This document shows positions 26,040-34,834 of a stretch of DNA of 64,000 nucleotides, piece by piece. A model generated the notes under the pieces. That model had not been told where the DNA came from. It worked only from the letters and a program-made list of their open reading frames with translations, and searched no databases. The number at the start of each line of letters is the position of its first letter. Within the stretch, counting starts at the first letter, position 1. A program made the position numbers and the translations under genes. The DNA lies in contig AP025179.1 of NCBI GenBank assembly GCA_021654635.1, forward strand, positions 496,001 to 560,000, given 5' to 3'. Source of the stretch: Mycobacterium kiyosense. GTDB lineage: Bacteria > Actinomycetota > Actinomycetes > Mycobacteriales > Mycobacteriaceae.

Positions 26040-27497
26040 CTATGTTCGCAGCCGCGAGAGCACCTCGTCACGCACCAACGTGCGACGCGCCTTGCCCGCG
26101 TCGTCGCGCAGCGGCGTGTCGACGAATTCGACGGTGCGTGGAACCTTGTAGGCGGCCAGTCGTGCGGACACGAATTCCCGCACCGCCGCCGCGTCCAGGA
26201 CCGACCCGGCCGCGGTGTGCACCAGCGCGTACGGCACCTGTCCCAGGTCGCCGTCCGGGACACCAACAACCAAGCAGGACAACACCTCTGGATGTTCGGA
26301 CAGCGCGTTCTCGATCTCGGCCGGGTACACGTTGCGGCCCCCGACGGTGAACATGTCGACGCGACGGTCGGACAGGTAGAGGAACCCGTCGGCGTCGAAG
26401 TAGCCCAGGTCGCCCAGCGAATCCCAGCCGTCGCGGGTTTTCGCCGAGGTGCCGATGTAGCGGTAGGTCGGCGCGCTGCCGGGGCTGGGCCGCAGGTAGA
26501 TCTCGCCGACCACTCCGGGCGGGCAGACCCGGCCGTCGTCGTCGAGCACCGTCATCTCGCCGCTGACCACCTGGCCGACCGAGCCCGGGTGGGTCAGCCA
26601 CTGTTCCCCGGAGATGAAGGTCAGCGCCTGCAGTTCGGTGCCGCCGTAGAGTTCCCAGACCTTCTCGGGCCCCAGCAGGTCGATCCAGGCTTGTTTGACC
26701 GCGGGCGGGCAGGGCGCGCCGAGGTGCCAGAACCGCCGGATCGACGACAGGTCGTAGGCGTCCGGGTCGGCGCGGTGGACGGGCAGCAGCCGCTGCATGA
26801 TGGTCGGCACCGTGGTGAGAAAGGTGACCCGGTAATCGGTGATGGCCCTGAGGAATTGGTGCGGGTCGAAGCGCGGCAGCAGCACCAGGTGGTGGCGCAT
26901 CAGCAACGCGATGGTCGCGGTGGTGAAGCCGGTGTTGTGGCTCAGCGGCACCGGCACCAGTGTGGTGTCGCCTTCCTGGGCACCCAGCGGGTACCCGATG
27001 GCCGGCGGCACCCGGCTGTCGCCGCCGGCCTCGATGAGCTTGGGGCGGCCGGTGCTGCCGCCGGAGGCCAGCGACTTCCACACCGGCGACACCGCTTCGG
27101 GCAGCGCTGCATCCGAAAGGGCCGGATCGGGTTCGAAACCTGTTGGCACAGCGCGTATTCGGCCGGTGGGGTCGTCGCGGCCGACCAGCAGCGCGCGCGG
27201 CTTGAGTTCCAGCAGGGCAGCCAGTTCCGCATCGGGCAGCCGCGGCGACAGGGGTTGCGGCACCGCACCCAGCTTCCAGCATGCCACCGCCGCCTGTACC
27301 CATTCGATGGAGTTGGGCAGCAGGATGGTCACGTAGTCGCCCGTGGTGACTCCGAGTTCGGCGTAGGCGCGGGCCAGCCGGTTGGTCGACGCGTCGAGTT
27401 CGCCCCGGGTGATGGTCTTTTGATCGCAGCTGACGGCCGGTTCGTCGGGAGCCAGCGCGGCCAGCTGCGAGATCTGGGTTCCGATCGGCGCGGTCAC
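26040..27497 (-). CDS. Acyl-CoA synthetase (FadD-like AMP-dependent ligase)
   Basis: ANL-family ligase of 485 residues. The P-loop is SLASGGSTGRPKLIE; then come WELYGGTE, the aspartate in GWDSLGDLGYFDADGFLYLS, the hinge DRRVDMFTVGGRNVYPAE and a C-terminal lysine in DDAGKARRTLV. It resembles bile-acid or aromatic acid CoA ligases more than long-chain FadDs, as judged by eye. GTG 27497 overlaps the stop of the upstream lactonase gene by 4 bp, so translation is coupled. A lactonase that yields a hydroxy acid followed by an acid:CoA ligase is a sensible two-step order. Confidence 0.86.
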   Translation of the reverse strand: MTAPIGTQISQLAALAPDEPAVSCDQKTITRGELDASTNRLARAYAELGVTTGDYVTILLPNSIEWVQAAVACWKLGAVPQPLSPRLPDAELAALLELKPRALLVGRDDPTGRIRAVPTGFEPDPALSDAALPEAVSPVWKSLASGGSTGRPKLIEAGGDSRVPPAIGYPLGAQEGDTTLVPVPLSHNTGFTTATIALLMRHHLVLLPRFDPHQFLRAITDYRVTFLTTVPTIMQRLLPVHRADPDAYDLSSIRRFWHLGAPCPPAVKQAWIDLLGPEKVWELYGGTELQALTFISGEQWLTHPGSVGQVVSGEMTVLDDDGRVCPPGVVGEIYLRPSPGSAPTYRYIGTSAKTRDGWDSLGDLGYFDADGFLYLSDRRVDMFTVGGRNVYPAEIENALSEHPEVLSCLVVGVPDGDLGQVPYALVHTAAGSVLDAAAVREFVSARLAAYKVPRTVEFVDTPLRDDAGKARRTLVRDEVLSRLRT

Positions 27498-28474
27498 TGA
27501 TAGGCGCCCTGCCGGTCGAAGATCCGGCGCGGGTTGTCGACCAGCATGGTGTGGATCTGCTCGTCGGTGACGCCCCGCTTTTTCAACGCGGGCAGCACGT
27601 CGTTGTGGATGTGCAGGTAGTGCCAGTTGGGTGCCATCTGCGGCACCAGCGCCTCGGGCAGCGCGTCGAAGTAGCAGTTGGCGTCATGGGAGAGCACCAT
27701 CTTGTCGGCATGGCCGCGTTCGCACATGGTCGCCACGATGTTCACTCGGTCCTCGAACGGGGAGATCGTGTCGATACCGAACCGGTCCATGCCCAGGTAG
27801 GAACCGGCGGAGATGAGCTCCTCGAGGTAGCCGACGTCGGTGCTGTCGCCGGAGTGCCCGATGATCACCCGGGTCAGGTCCACGCCTTCCTCTTCGAAGA
27901 TGCGTTGCTGATCGAGTCCGCGCCGCAGTCCGGCGTGGGTGTGGGTGGAGATCGGGACACCGGTGCGCTTGTGGGCCTGGGCGACGGCGCGCAGCACCCG
28001 CTCGACGCCGGGGGTGAGGCCGGGTTCGTCGGTGGCGCACTTGAGGATTCCGGCCTTGATGCCGGTGTCGGCGATGCCTTCTTCGATGTCGCGCACGAAC
28101 ATGTCGGTCATGATCTCCGGGCCGTCCAGCATGCCGCCGGGCCCTTCGTAGTGGAAGCGGAACGGCACGTCGTTGTAGGTGTACAAGCCGGTCGCCACCA
28201 CGATGTTCAGCTCGGTTTGGGCGGCCACCCGGGCGATGCGGGGGATGTAGCGGCCCAGCCCGATCACGGTCAGGTCGACGATGGTGTCCACGCCGCGCGA
28301 TTTGAGTTCGTTGAGTCGGGTGACGGCGTCGGCCACCCGCTGCTCCTCGTCGCCCCAGGCTTCGGGGTAGTTCAGTGCGATCTCGGTGGTCATGATGAAC
28401 ACGTGCTCGTGCATGAGCGTCACGCCGATATCAGCGGTATCGATGGGGCCGCGGGCGGTATTGAGTTCTGACAC
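27494..28474 (-). CDS. php: Phosphotriesterase-like lactonase Php
   Basis: A TIM-barrel amidohydrolase of 326 residues with all binuclear metal ligands of the phosphotriesterase family: H22 and H24 (MHEHVF), carboxylated Lys145 (GILKCA), H178 (STHTHAG), H207 (IGHSGD) and D264 (LSHDAN). Members from M. tuberculosis (Rv0230c, PPH) hydrolyse lactones, with weak organophosphate activity. Its stop overlaps the acyl-CoA ligase start. The ligase and phosphatase genes downstream are not in the M. tuberculosis order as I recall it. Confidence 0.9.
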   Translation of the reverse strand: MSELNTARGPIDTADIGVTLMHEHVFIMTTEIALNYPEAWGDEEQRVADAVTRLNELKSRGVDTIVDLTVIGLGRYIPRIARVAAQTELNIVVATGLYTYNDVPFRFHYEGPGGMLDGPEIMTDMFVRDIEEGIADTGIKAGILKCATDEPGLTPGVERVLRAVAQAHKRTGVPISTHTHAGLRRGLDQQRIFEEEGVDLTRVIIGHSGDSTDVGYLEELISAGSYLGMDRFGIDTISPFEDRVNIVATMCERGHADKMVLSHDANCYFDALPEALVPQMAPNWHYLHIHNDVLPALKKRGVTDEQIHTMLVDNPRRIFDRQGAYQ

Positions 28475-28544
28475 GTCCTCGATGCTAGGCCGTGCACCCC
28501 GTCAGCGGAACGTGCTTTGCGGGGTCATCCGGACCTGCTCCGGA

Positions 28545-29546
28545 TCAGATTTCACCGGGGCGGAGCTGGGTCACCGCGGCGGTGTCACCGGTGTGCAACG
28601 AGGTCAGCGCCGCCTCCACCACCGCGCTCGTGGCATACCCGTCGTAGCTCGTGGGACCGTCGACCGAGCGGGTGGCCACACCGCGCAGCCAGGCGGCATC
28701 CTGGGCCCGGTAGGCGGCGTCGAAGCGTTCCATCCAGGTGTCCGGCAGTCGCTGTGCGGCCATTGCGCCGGCCACCGCCTGGGTGACCAGTGACGGTGAG
28801 CCGAGTGTGAGGCTGCCGCGGTCGGCCACCAGCTCGAGGCCGATGTCGTATTGCATGCCGGGGCCACGGCCGAGTTGCAGCACACCGAGAACGCCCGACT
28901 GCGATGTCAGCGTGACGACGACGGTGAGTGTCGCTCCGGAGCCGCCCTCCTTGACCAGGCAGTGAACCGACCTGATCTCGTCACCGGTCAGCCAGCGAAA
29001 CAGGTCGATGTCGTGGGCGGCCGAACTGTTGACGAGTTGGCGCGCGTCAAAGTTGTTGACGGCCGAGGGATTATAGTGACGTTGCGTGATCAGGACGGGT
29101 TCACCGACCCGGCCTGACCGGACGGTGTCGTAGAGGTAGCGATAGTTCGCGTCGTAGCGGCGCATGAAGCCGACCTGCACCAGCCGCCGCCCGGCGACCC
29201 GCTCGGCCGCCACCAGTTGCAGTGCTTGCCGGGTCGACACCGTCAGCGGCTTCTCGCAGAACACGTCCAAGCCTCTGGCCAGGCACGCGTCGACGATCCC
29301 GTAGTGGGTCTCGTCGGCGGACGCGACGACGACAGCGTCGACGTCGGCAGTGCGTACGCACTCGATCGGGTCTTCGAAGACGGCGACATCGGCCATGCCG
29401 CCCGCGGCGCGTTCCACGAAGGGCCGGTGGCTGTCGGCCACGGCAGCGATCTCGGCCCACGGGGCCAGGCCGGTGAAAATCTCCAGGTGGCGCATGCCCA
29501 TGCTGCCGAGCCCGCACACCGCGAGCCGCACGGGTGCGGCGCTCAT
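28545..29546 (-). CDS. Gfo/Idh/MocA family oxidoreductase 1
   Basis: NAD(P)-dependent sugar or inositol dehydrogenase of 333 residues. Rossmann motif VCGLGSMGMRH at the N-terminus, conserved EKPL (VFCEKPLTVS) and the substrate-side DIDLFRWL with its conserved Asp. ATG 29546 overlaps the stop of the upstream paralogue by 4 bp. Two adjacent MocA-type enzymes often oxidise and then epimerise or reduce the same sugar; the substrate is unknown. Confidence 0.87.
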   Translation of the reverse strand: MSAAPVRLAVCGLGSMGMRHLEIFTGLAPWAEIAAVADSHRPFVERAAGGMADVAVFEDPIECVRTADVDAVVVASADETHYGIVDACLARGLDVFCEKPLTVSTRQALQLVAAERVAGRRLVQVGFMRRYDANYRYLYDTVRSGRVGEPVLITQRHYNPSAVNNFDARQLVNSSAAHDIDLFRWLTGDEIRSVHCLVKEGGSGATLTVVVTLTSQSGVLGVLQLGRGPGMQYDIGLELVADRGSLTLGSPSLVTQAVAGAMAAQRLPDTWMERFDAAYRAQDAAWLRGVATRSVDGPTSYDGYATSAVVEAALTSLHTGDTAAVTQLRPGEI

Positions 29547-30661
29547 GGGCGGCAGGGCCGCTCGCCGGCACCGGCGAGTCGGCCGGGGCCGGCCGGTGCG
29601 GCCACGTCGACCCAGGAACCGCGCCGCACCGAGGCGGCGACCGCGGCATGAATCGTCGTCGCCCGTAGCCCGTCGCTGAACGACGGCAGTCCGTCCGGCG
29701 CGACACCGGTGCGCACGGCTTCGTAGACGTCGGCGACGAAGAGGTCGAAACAGTCCTGGTAGCCCTGCGGATGGCCGCTGGGCAACAGCGAATATCGGGC
29801 GTTGCCGGGATCGAGGACGGCCGCATCCCGGGAGAGCACCGTGTTGCCGCGCAGCCCGCCGACCACCAGGTCGTCGGGATGTTCCTGGTCGAACAGCACC
29901 GCCACGTCGCGGCCGTCGAACGAGAACGACAGCTGATTCTTGCGGCCCGGCGAGGTCTGGCTGACGACGACGCTGCCGATTCCACCGAGATCGGTCCGAA
30001 AGGCCACGACGGCGCCGTCGTCGGGCCGGACCGCGGTCCCCGAAGCCCTGCCTTCCGTCGCAGCGAGAGCCGTAATCCTATGTCCGGTAACGAATTCCAT
30101 CAGGTCGCACCAGTGCGAGCCGATGTCGGCGAAGGTCATCGACGCCCCGGTCTGCGACGGGTCGGATCGCCAGCCGGTGGGGTCGGCGGTGGCCATGTAG
30201 TCCTGCAGGTAGCTGCCGTGGATCAGCCACACGGGCCGGCCGGCCAGCCGGGAGCGGGCCTCGCGCACCATCGGGTAGAAGCGATAGATGAACGGCACGG
30301 CCGCCACAGTCGCGGCCTTGGCCGCCGAGATCGCCAGTGCTGCGGCGTCCTGGACGCTGGTGGCCAGGGGCTTTTCGCAGATCACGTGCTTTCCGCTGGC
30401 CAGGGCCGCCATCGCCTGGTCGTGATGCAGGTCGTTGGGGGTGCAGATGTGCACCACGTCGATGTCGTCGGCCGCGAAGATCTGCTCCGCCGTCGCGGCC
30501 CGCTCGGCGTTGAGCCGCTCCGCGGCGGCCTGGCTGCGCTGCGCGGTACTGGCGCAGACGGCGGCCAGTGTCCCGCCGGCGCGCTGAACGGCGTGGGCGT
30601 GCACCGCGCCGACCATTCCGGCGCCGATCAGCGCGCTGCGCGGGTTGTGGGTCGCGGCCAC
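29543..30661 (-). CDS. Gfo/Idh/MocA family oxidoreductase 2
   Basis: NAD(P)-binding dehydrogenase of 372 residues. The Rossmann motif is ALIGAGMVGAVHA and the EKP motif HVICEKPLATS; ADIGSHWCDL supplies the usual catalytic-region His. GTG 30661 is used: AAAGGA lies about 10 bp ahead and the Rossmann fold begins immediately. The reading frame extends further upstream, but that part is the antisense shadow of the kinase gene. Coupled to the next MocA gene; 65 bp separate it from the kinase stop. Confidence 0.86.
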   Translation of the reverse strand: MAATHNPRSALIGAGMVGAVHAHAVQRAGGTLAAVCASTAQRSQAAAERLNAERAATAEQIFAADDIDVVHICTPNDLHHDQAMAALASGKHVICEKPLATSVQDAAALAISAAKAATVAAVPFIYRFYPMVREARSRLAGRPVWLIHGSYLQDYMATADPTGWRSDPSQTGASMTFADIGSHWCDLMEFVTGHRITALAATEGRASGTAVRPDDGAVVAFRTDLGGIGSVVVSQTSPGRKNQLSFSFDGRDVAVLFDQEHPDDLVVGGLRGNTVLSRDAAVLDPGNARYSLLPSGHPQGYQDCFDLFVADVYEAVRTGVAPDGLPSFSDGLRATTIHAAVAASVRRGSWVDVAAPAGPGRLAGAGERPCRP

Positions 30662-30726
30662 GGTCGATGTCCTTTGCGTGCGGCGGGGTTGGTGAATTGT
30701 AGTGCTCACCGGCGGCGGCACCGCGC

Positions 30727-32682
30727 TCAATGCCGCTCCCGGGCCGGCACGATCACCGACACCGTGGCGTCGTGGTTGGCGGTGTAGAGGATGTGGGTGT
30801 CGGGGTCCACGGCCAGCGCGAAGGTGTCCTTGCCGATCCGAATGACCCCGGCCACCGCGAGGTCGCTCGTGTCGATCACCGACACGCTGTCGTTGTGGTT
30901 GGCGGTGTAGACGGTGTGGACGGTCGGGTCGACGGTGACGCCGTACGGACTGTTGCCGACGTGGATGGTGCCGGCCACGCTCCGGTTGTCCAGGTTGATC
31001 ACGGATACGGCACCCTCGGCCTCCTGGGTGACGTAGGCCCGGTGCGCGGCGAGGTCGAGACCCACACCTCGGGGGTCGTTGCCGACGGGGATGGTTGCGG
31101 TGACGGTATGGCTGACGGTGTCGATCGCCGACAGCGTGCCGTCGCTGCTGTTGGCCACGTAGGCGGTCGCGGTGCTGGGGTCGATGGCTATGCCGTACGG
31201 ATTCTTGCCGACGGGGATGGTTGCGACCACCCGGTGCGTGGCCAGATCGATCGCCGACACGCTGTAGTCCCACATATTGGCGACGTAGGCGACATGGGAG
31301 GTCGGGTCCACCGCGATCCCCCACGGGTTGGTGCCGACTTTGACGGTGGCGGTGACGGCGCGGCTGCCGGTGTCGATGAGCGATACCGTGTCGTCGCGGT
31401 TGTTGGCGGTGCAGGCCAGGTGCGTCCCCGGGTCGACCGCCACCCACACCGGGCCCTTGCCGACCGGGACGGTGGCAGTCAGGGTGTGACTGGCGGCATC
31501 GATGATCGACATGGTGCTGTCGCCGTAGTTGGCGGTGTAGACGGTGTGGTTGGCGGGATCGACGGCGACCGCCTCGGGCCGTGCTCCGACTCCGATGGTG
31601 GCGGCGATGCGTGCGATCGGGGTGGTGCCCGCATTCGCGGCGGCGGCCTTGGCAGGTGTCGCCGGTCGATGCTGCAGCCGCGGGATGACCGCACCGGCAA
31701 CCGCCAGGACGAGGGCGAGCGCGCCGACCAGCGCGGCGATCCTGCGTCGGCGGCGCCGCATCGCGTCGACGGGGGGTAACGGGTTGGCCGGCCCGGATGG
31801 CGCGGAAACTGTGTCCGGGTGCTCAGCCGCCAGCGCCTGGGCGGCGGCGGCCGCGAGTGCGCCGGCGCTCGCGTAGCGGTCCTCGCGATCCTTGGCCATG
31901 CCGCAGGTGACGACCTCGTCGAACTGGTGCGCAATACCCGGCCGCTGCCGGCTGGGACTCGGGATCGGGGCGGTCAGGTGGGCGGCGATGAGCGCGGCCA
32001 GGTCAGCATGCGGAAAAGGCGGAGTACCGGTCAGGCACTCGTAGAGCACACAGGTCAGGGCGTAGACGTCGGTGCGAAGGTCGATTTCCTCGTCGGCGAG
32101 CCGCTCCGGGGACATATAGGCGAAGGTGCCCACCGTGTTGCCCGCCGTGGTGAGTTTGGCGTCGGTGGCGGCGTTGGCCAGCCCGAAGTCGACCAGGCAG
32201 GCGAAATCATGGCCGGTGAGCAGGATGTTCGCGGGCTTGACGTCGCGGTGGATGATCTGCTCGGCGTGCGCAGCGTCGAGCGCCGAGGCGATCTGGTCGA
32301 CGATCCGCACCGCGCGGGCCGGCTCCATCGGTCCACTCTCGTCGAGCACGCCCCGCAGATCAGAACCCCGGACCAAGCGCATGTCGATGTAGAGCTGACC
32401 GTCGATCTCGCCGTAGTCGTGAATGGGAACCACATGCGGCTCGTTCAGCCTGCCCGCGGTGGACGCCTCGCGGAACAGCCTTTTACGGAAGATCGGGTTG
32501 CCCGAGTAGGACGGCGGCAACAGTTTCAGCGCGACGGTGCGGCTTTTTCTGGTGTCGAAAGCTTCGTACACCTCGCCGAAACCGCCGCTGCCCAGCAGCC
32601 TGATCAAGCGGTAGTGGCCGAACGTGGCCCCTGTGCCCCACTCCGCCGTCGTGCCGTCATCGGACGGCCCCTCTGCCACCAA
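30727..32682 (-). CDS. Receptor-type Ser/Thr protein kinase with seven-bladed YVTN beta-propeller
   Basis: A 651-residue Hanks-type kinase. The kinase domain covers residues 23-283: glycine loop GSGGFG (31-36), Lys53, HRD (145-147), DFG (165-167), and SPE (191-193) as the activation-segment end. A basic stop (RRRRRR) and one transmembrane helix (about 315-335) follow. Residues 360-651 form seven repeats of about 42 residues of the type VGxxPxGVAVDPxxHxxYVAN, enough for a closed propeller outside the membrane. This parallels PknD, whose sensor is an NHL propeller. Ligand unknown. GTG 32682 starts the gene, divergent from fadE4. It may control the enzymes encoded downstream. Confidence 0.9.
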   Translation of the reverse strand: MVAEGPSDDGTTAEWGTGATFGHYRLIRLLGSGGFGEVYEAFDTRKSRTVALKLLPPSYSGNPIFRKRLFREASTAGRLNEPHVVPIHDYGEIDGQLYIDMRLVRGSDLRGVLDESGPMEPARAVRIVDQIASALDAAHAEQIIHRDVKPANILLTGHDFACLVDFGLANAATDAKLTTAGNTVGTFAYMSPERLADEEIDLRTDVYALTCVLYECLTGTPPFPHADLAALIAAHLTAPIPSPSRQRPGIAHQFDEVVTCGMAKDREDRYASAGALAAAAAQALAAEHPDTVSAPSGPANPLPPVDAMRRRRRRIAALVGALALVLAVAGAVIPRLQHRPATPAKAAAANAGTTPIARIAATIGVGARPEAVAVDPANHTVYTANYGDSTMSIIDAASHTLTATVPVGKGPVWVAVDPGTHLACTANNRDDTVSLIDTGSRAVTATVKVGTNPWGIAVDPTSHVAYVANMWDYSVSAIDLATHRVVATIPVGKNPYGIAIDPSTATAYVANSSDGTLSAIDTVSHTVTATIPVGNDPRGVGLDLAAHRAYVTQEAEGAVSVINLDNRSVAGTIHVGNSPYGVTVDPTVHTVYTANHNDSVSVIDTSDLAVAGVIRIGKDTFALAVDPDTHILYTANHDATVSVIVPARERH

Positions 32683-32843
32683 CCACCTCCCGCGGTCGTG
32701 CGCCCTCGCGGGGCAAGTCTAGGCAGGTCGAGCGCGTTTGGCAGGCAGTTCGCGGTGTCCGGACCCGGCGACGGCGCTGCGCACCTACACTCAACCACCG
32801 ACCTGTCTGACCAAGCTTGCTCGAACCCCGCGGGAGTCACGTC

Positions 32844-34559
32844 ATGCTGCTCGACCCCAACAACCTGCAACGCACGTATCCGGATGCGCGGTCGGCGGAG
32901 ATCATGCAGGCCACGGTCGATTTCTTCGAGAACCGCGGCAAGGCCAAGCTCAAGCACGACGATCACGAGCGCGTCTGGTACTCGGAGTTCCTCGACCACA
33001 TCGCCGAGAACCGGATCTTCGCCTCGCTCATGACTCCCGCGGCGTACGGGGCCGACGACTGTCGGTGGGACACCTACCGGATCAGCGAGTTCGCCGAGAT
33101 CGTCGGCTTCTACGGCCTGAGCTACTGGTACCCCTTCCAGGTGACCGCCCTTGGCCTGGGGCCGATCTGGATGAGCGACAACGAGGACGCCAAACGCAAA
33201 GCCGCCGCCCAGCTCGAGCAGGGCGAGGTGTTCGCGTTCGGCCTGTCCGAGCAGGCCCACGGCGCCGACGTCTACCAGACCGACATGATCCTGACGCCTT
33301 CGAAAGAGGTAGGGCACGGCTGGGTCGCCAACGGGGAGAAGTACTACATCGGCAACGCCAACGTGGCCCGGATGGTCTCGACGTTCGGCCGCATCGACCA
33401 CGGGTCGAAGGAACCCGAATACGTCTTCTTCGCCGCCGACTCCCAGCACGACCGGTACGAATGCAGGAAGAACGTAGTGAATTCGCAGAACTACGTGGCG
33501 AATTACGCGCTGCACCAATACCCGGTCACCGAGGCGGACCTGCTGCACCGCGGCATGGGTGCCTTTCACGCCGCGCTGAACACGGTCAACGTGTGCAAGT
33601 ACAACCTGGGCTGGGGCGCGGTCGGCATGTGCACGCACGCCTTCTACGAGGCCATCACCCACGCCGCCAACCGGCAGTTGTACGGCAGCGTCGTCACCGA
33701 CTTCAGCCATGTCCGGCGGCTGCTCACCGACGCCTACGCGCGGCTGGTCGCCATGCGTCTGGTGTGCACCCGGACGTCGGACTACATGCGCAGCGCCTCG
33801 GCCGAAGACCGCCGTTACCTGCTGTACAGCCCGCTCACCAAGGCCAAGGTCACCAGCGAGGGCGAGCGGGTGGTCACCGCACTGTGGGATGTCATCGCGG
33901 CCAAGGGCGTGGAGAAGGACACCTTCTTCGAGACCGTCGCCCGCGAGATCGGGCTGCTGCCCCGGCTGGAGGGCACCGTGCACATCAACATCGGGCTGCT
34001 GGCCAAGTTCATGCCGAACTTCCTGTTCGCCCCGGATGCCGCGCTGCCGCTGATCGGGCGTCGCGACGACGACGCCGACGACACCTTCCTGTTCGATCAG
34101 GGGCCGACCGGCGGCCTGGGCAAGGTGCGGTTCCACGACTGGCGCGCGTCCTTCGACGGCTACGCCCACTTGCCGAATGTCGCGCTGCTGCGCCGCCAGG
34201 TCGAGGTGCTGGCCGAGATGCTTGCGTCGGCGACACCAGATGCTGTGCAGCAGAAGGACATTGACTTCGCCTTCGGGGTGGGTCAGATTTTTGCCCTGGT
34301 GCCCTACGCGCAGCTGATCCTGGAGGAGGCGGGCATCTCGGGTGTGGACGAGGCGCTGCTGGACGAGATCTTCGGCCTGCTGGTGCGCGACTTCAACAGC
34401 TACGCAGTCGAACTCAACGACAAGGCCGCCACCACCGACGAGCAGGCGCGCTTTGCGCTGCGGATGATTCGGCGCCCGGCGCACGACCGCGCCCGCTACG
34501 ACAAGGTGTGGAAGGAACAGGTGCTGCCGCTCAACGGCGCCTACCAGATGCGGCCCTAA
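32844..34559 (+). CDS. fadE4: Acyl-CoA dehydrogenase FadE4
   Basis: Flavin-dependent acyl-CoA dehydrogenase of 571 residues, close to Rv0231 (568). Recognisable segments are AFGLSEQAHGADVYQTDM in the flavin-binding middle domain, NGEKYYIGNANVA, and SPLTKAKVTSEGERVV in the C-terminal helical domain. ATG 32844 follows CGGGAG by about 8 bp. It introduces the alpha-beta double bond during fatty acid degradation; chain preference is unknown. The gene stands alone, with 161 bp to the divergent kinase gene and 275 bp to the TetR gene. Confidence 0.88.
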   Translation: MLLDPNNLQRTYPDARSAEIMQATVDFFENRGKAKLKHDDHERVWYSEFLDHIAENRIFASLMTPAAYGADDCRWDTYRISEFAEIVGFYGLSYWYPFQVTALGLGPIWMSDNEDAKRKAAAQLEQGEVFAFGLSEQAHGADVYQTDMILTPSKEVGHGWVANGEKYYIGNANVARMVSTFGRIDHGSKEPEYVFFAADSQHDRYECRKNVVNSQNYVANYALHQYPVTEADLLHRGMGAFHAALNTVNVCKYNLGWGAVGMCTHAFYEAITHAANRQLYGSVVTDFSHVRRLLTDAYARLVAMRLVCTRTSDYMRSASAEDRRYLLYSPLTKAKVTSEGERVVTALWDVIAAKGVEKDTFFETVAREIGLLPRLEGTVHINIGLLAKFMPNFLFAPDAALPLIGRRDDDADDTFLFDQGPTGGLGKVRFHDWRASFDGYAHLPNVALLRRQVEVLAEMLASATPDAVQQKDIDFAFGVGQIFALVPYAQLILEEAGISGVDEALLDEIFGLLVRDFNSYAVELNDKAATTDEQARFALRMIRRPAHDRARYDKVWKEQVLPLNGAYQMRP

Positions 34560-34583
34560 TGTGCCTTGACCAGCTCTACCGTT

Positions 34584-34632
34584 GGGCGCCGAGCGCCGAG
34601 CGCCGAGCGCCGGGCGCCGGGCGCCGGGTGCC
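34584..34632. repeat. Seven tandem heptamers (minisatellite)
   Basis: Seven uninterrupted 7-bp units: GGGCGCC, three GAGCGCC, two GGGCGCC and GGGTGCC. A degenerate CAGCGG-rich stretch follows to about 34675. It lies between fadE4 and the TetR gene and looks like a variable-number tandem repeat. Confidence 0.8.
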
Positions 34633-34776
34633 AGTGCCCAGCGGTCCAGCGGCCAGCGCCTACCGCCCAGCGGCCCCATATGTACGGTCAAAGCCCCGTT
34701 TCACCGACATTTTGCGGACTCTCATGCCGGTCGACATCGGCGGATGGTGCGATATGCGGCGCGGCCCGCCACAGCC

Positions 34777-34804
34777 TTGACTGTGAACCACGTCACAGTA
34801 GAAT
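34777..34804 (+). promoter_or_regulatory. SigA-type promoter of the TetR-R2lox operon
   Basis: TTGACT (34777-34782), 16-bp spacer, TAGAAT (34799-34804), about 30 bp upstream of the TetR ATG (34835), which has AGGAGG at 34825-34830. The fit to housekeeping consensus boxes is good. Confidence 0.65.
34781..34798. promoter_or_regulatory. CRP-like palindrome between the promoter boxes
   Basis: CTGTGA, 6 nt, TCACAG. This contains TGTGA-N6-TCACA, the consensus of CRP-family sites. It fills the spacer between -35 and -10, so binding here would repress. Confidence 0.55.
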
Positions 34805-34817
34805 GACCACCGGTCAT
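34803..34817. promoter_or_regulatory. Inverted repeat at the transcription start, probable TetR operator
   Basis: ATGACC-ACC-GGTCAT: perfect 6-bp arms overlapping the -10 box and expected start site. The first gene of the unit encodes a TetR protein, so autorepression is likely. Confidence 0.55.
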
Positions 34818-34834
34818 ACCAGTCAGGAGGCCGC

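Noticed and set aside
30662..31447. Upstream extension of the second MocA gene
   Set aside because: The extension is an alternate frame of the kinase propeller and is Arg/His-rich; the Rossmann fold begins at GTG 30661.
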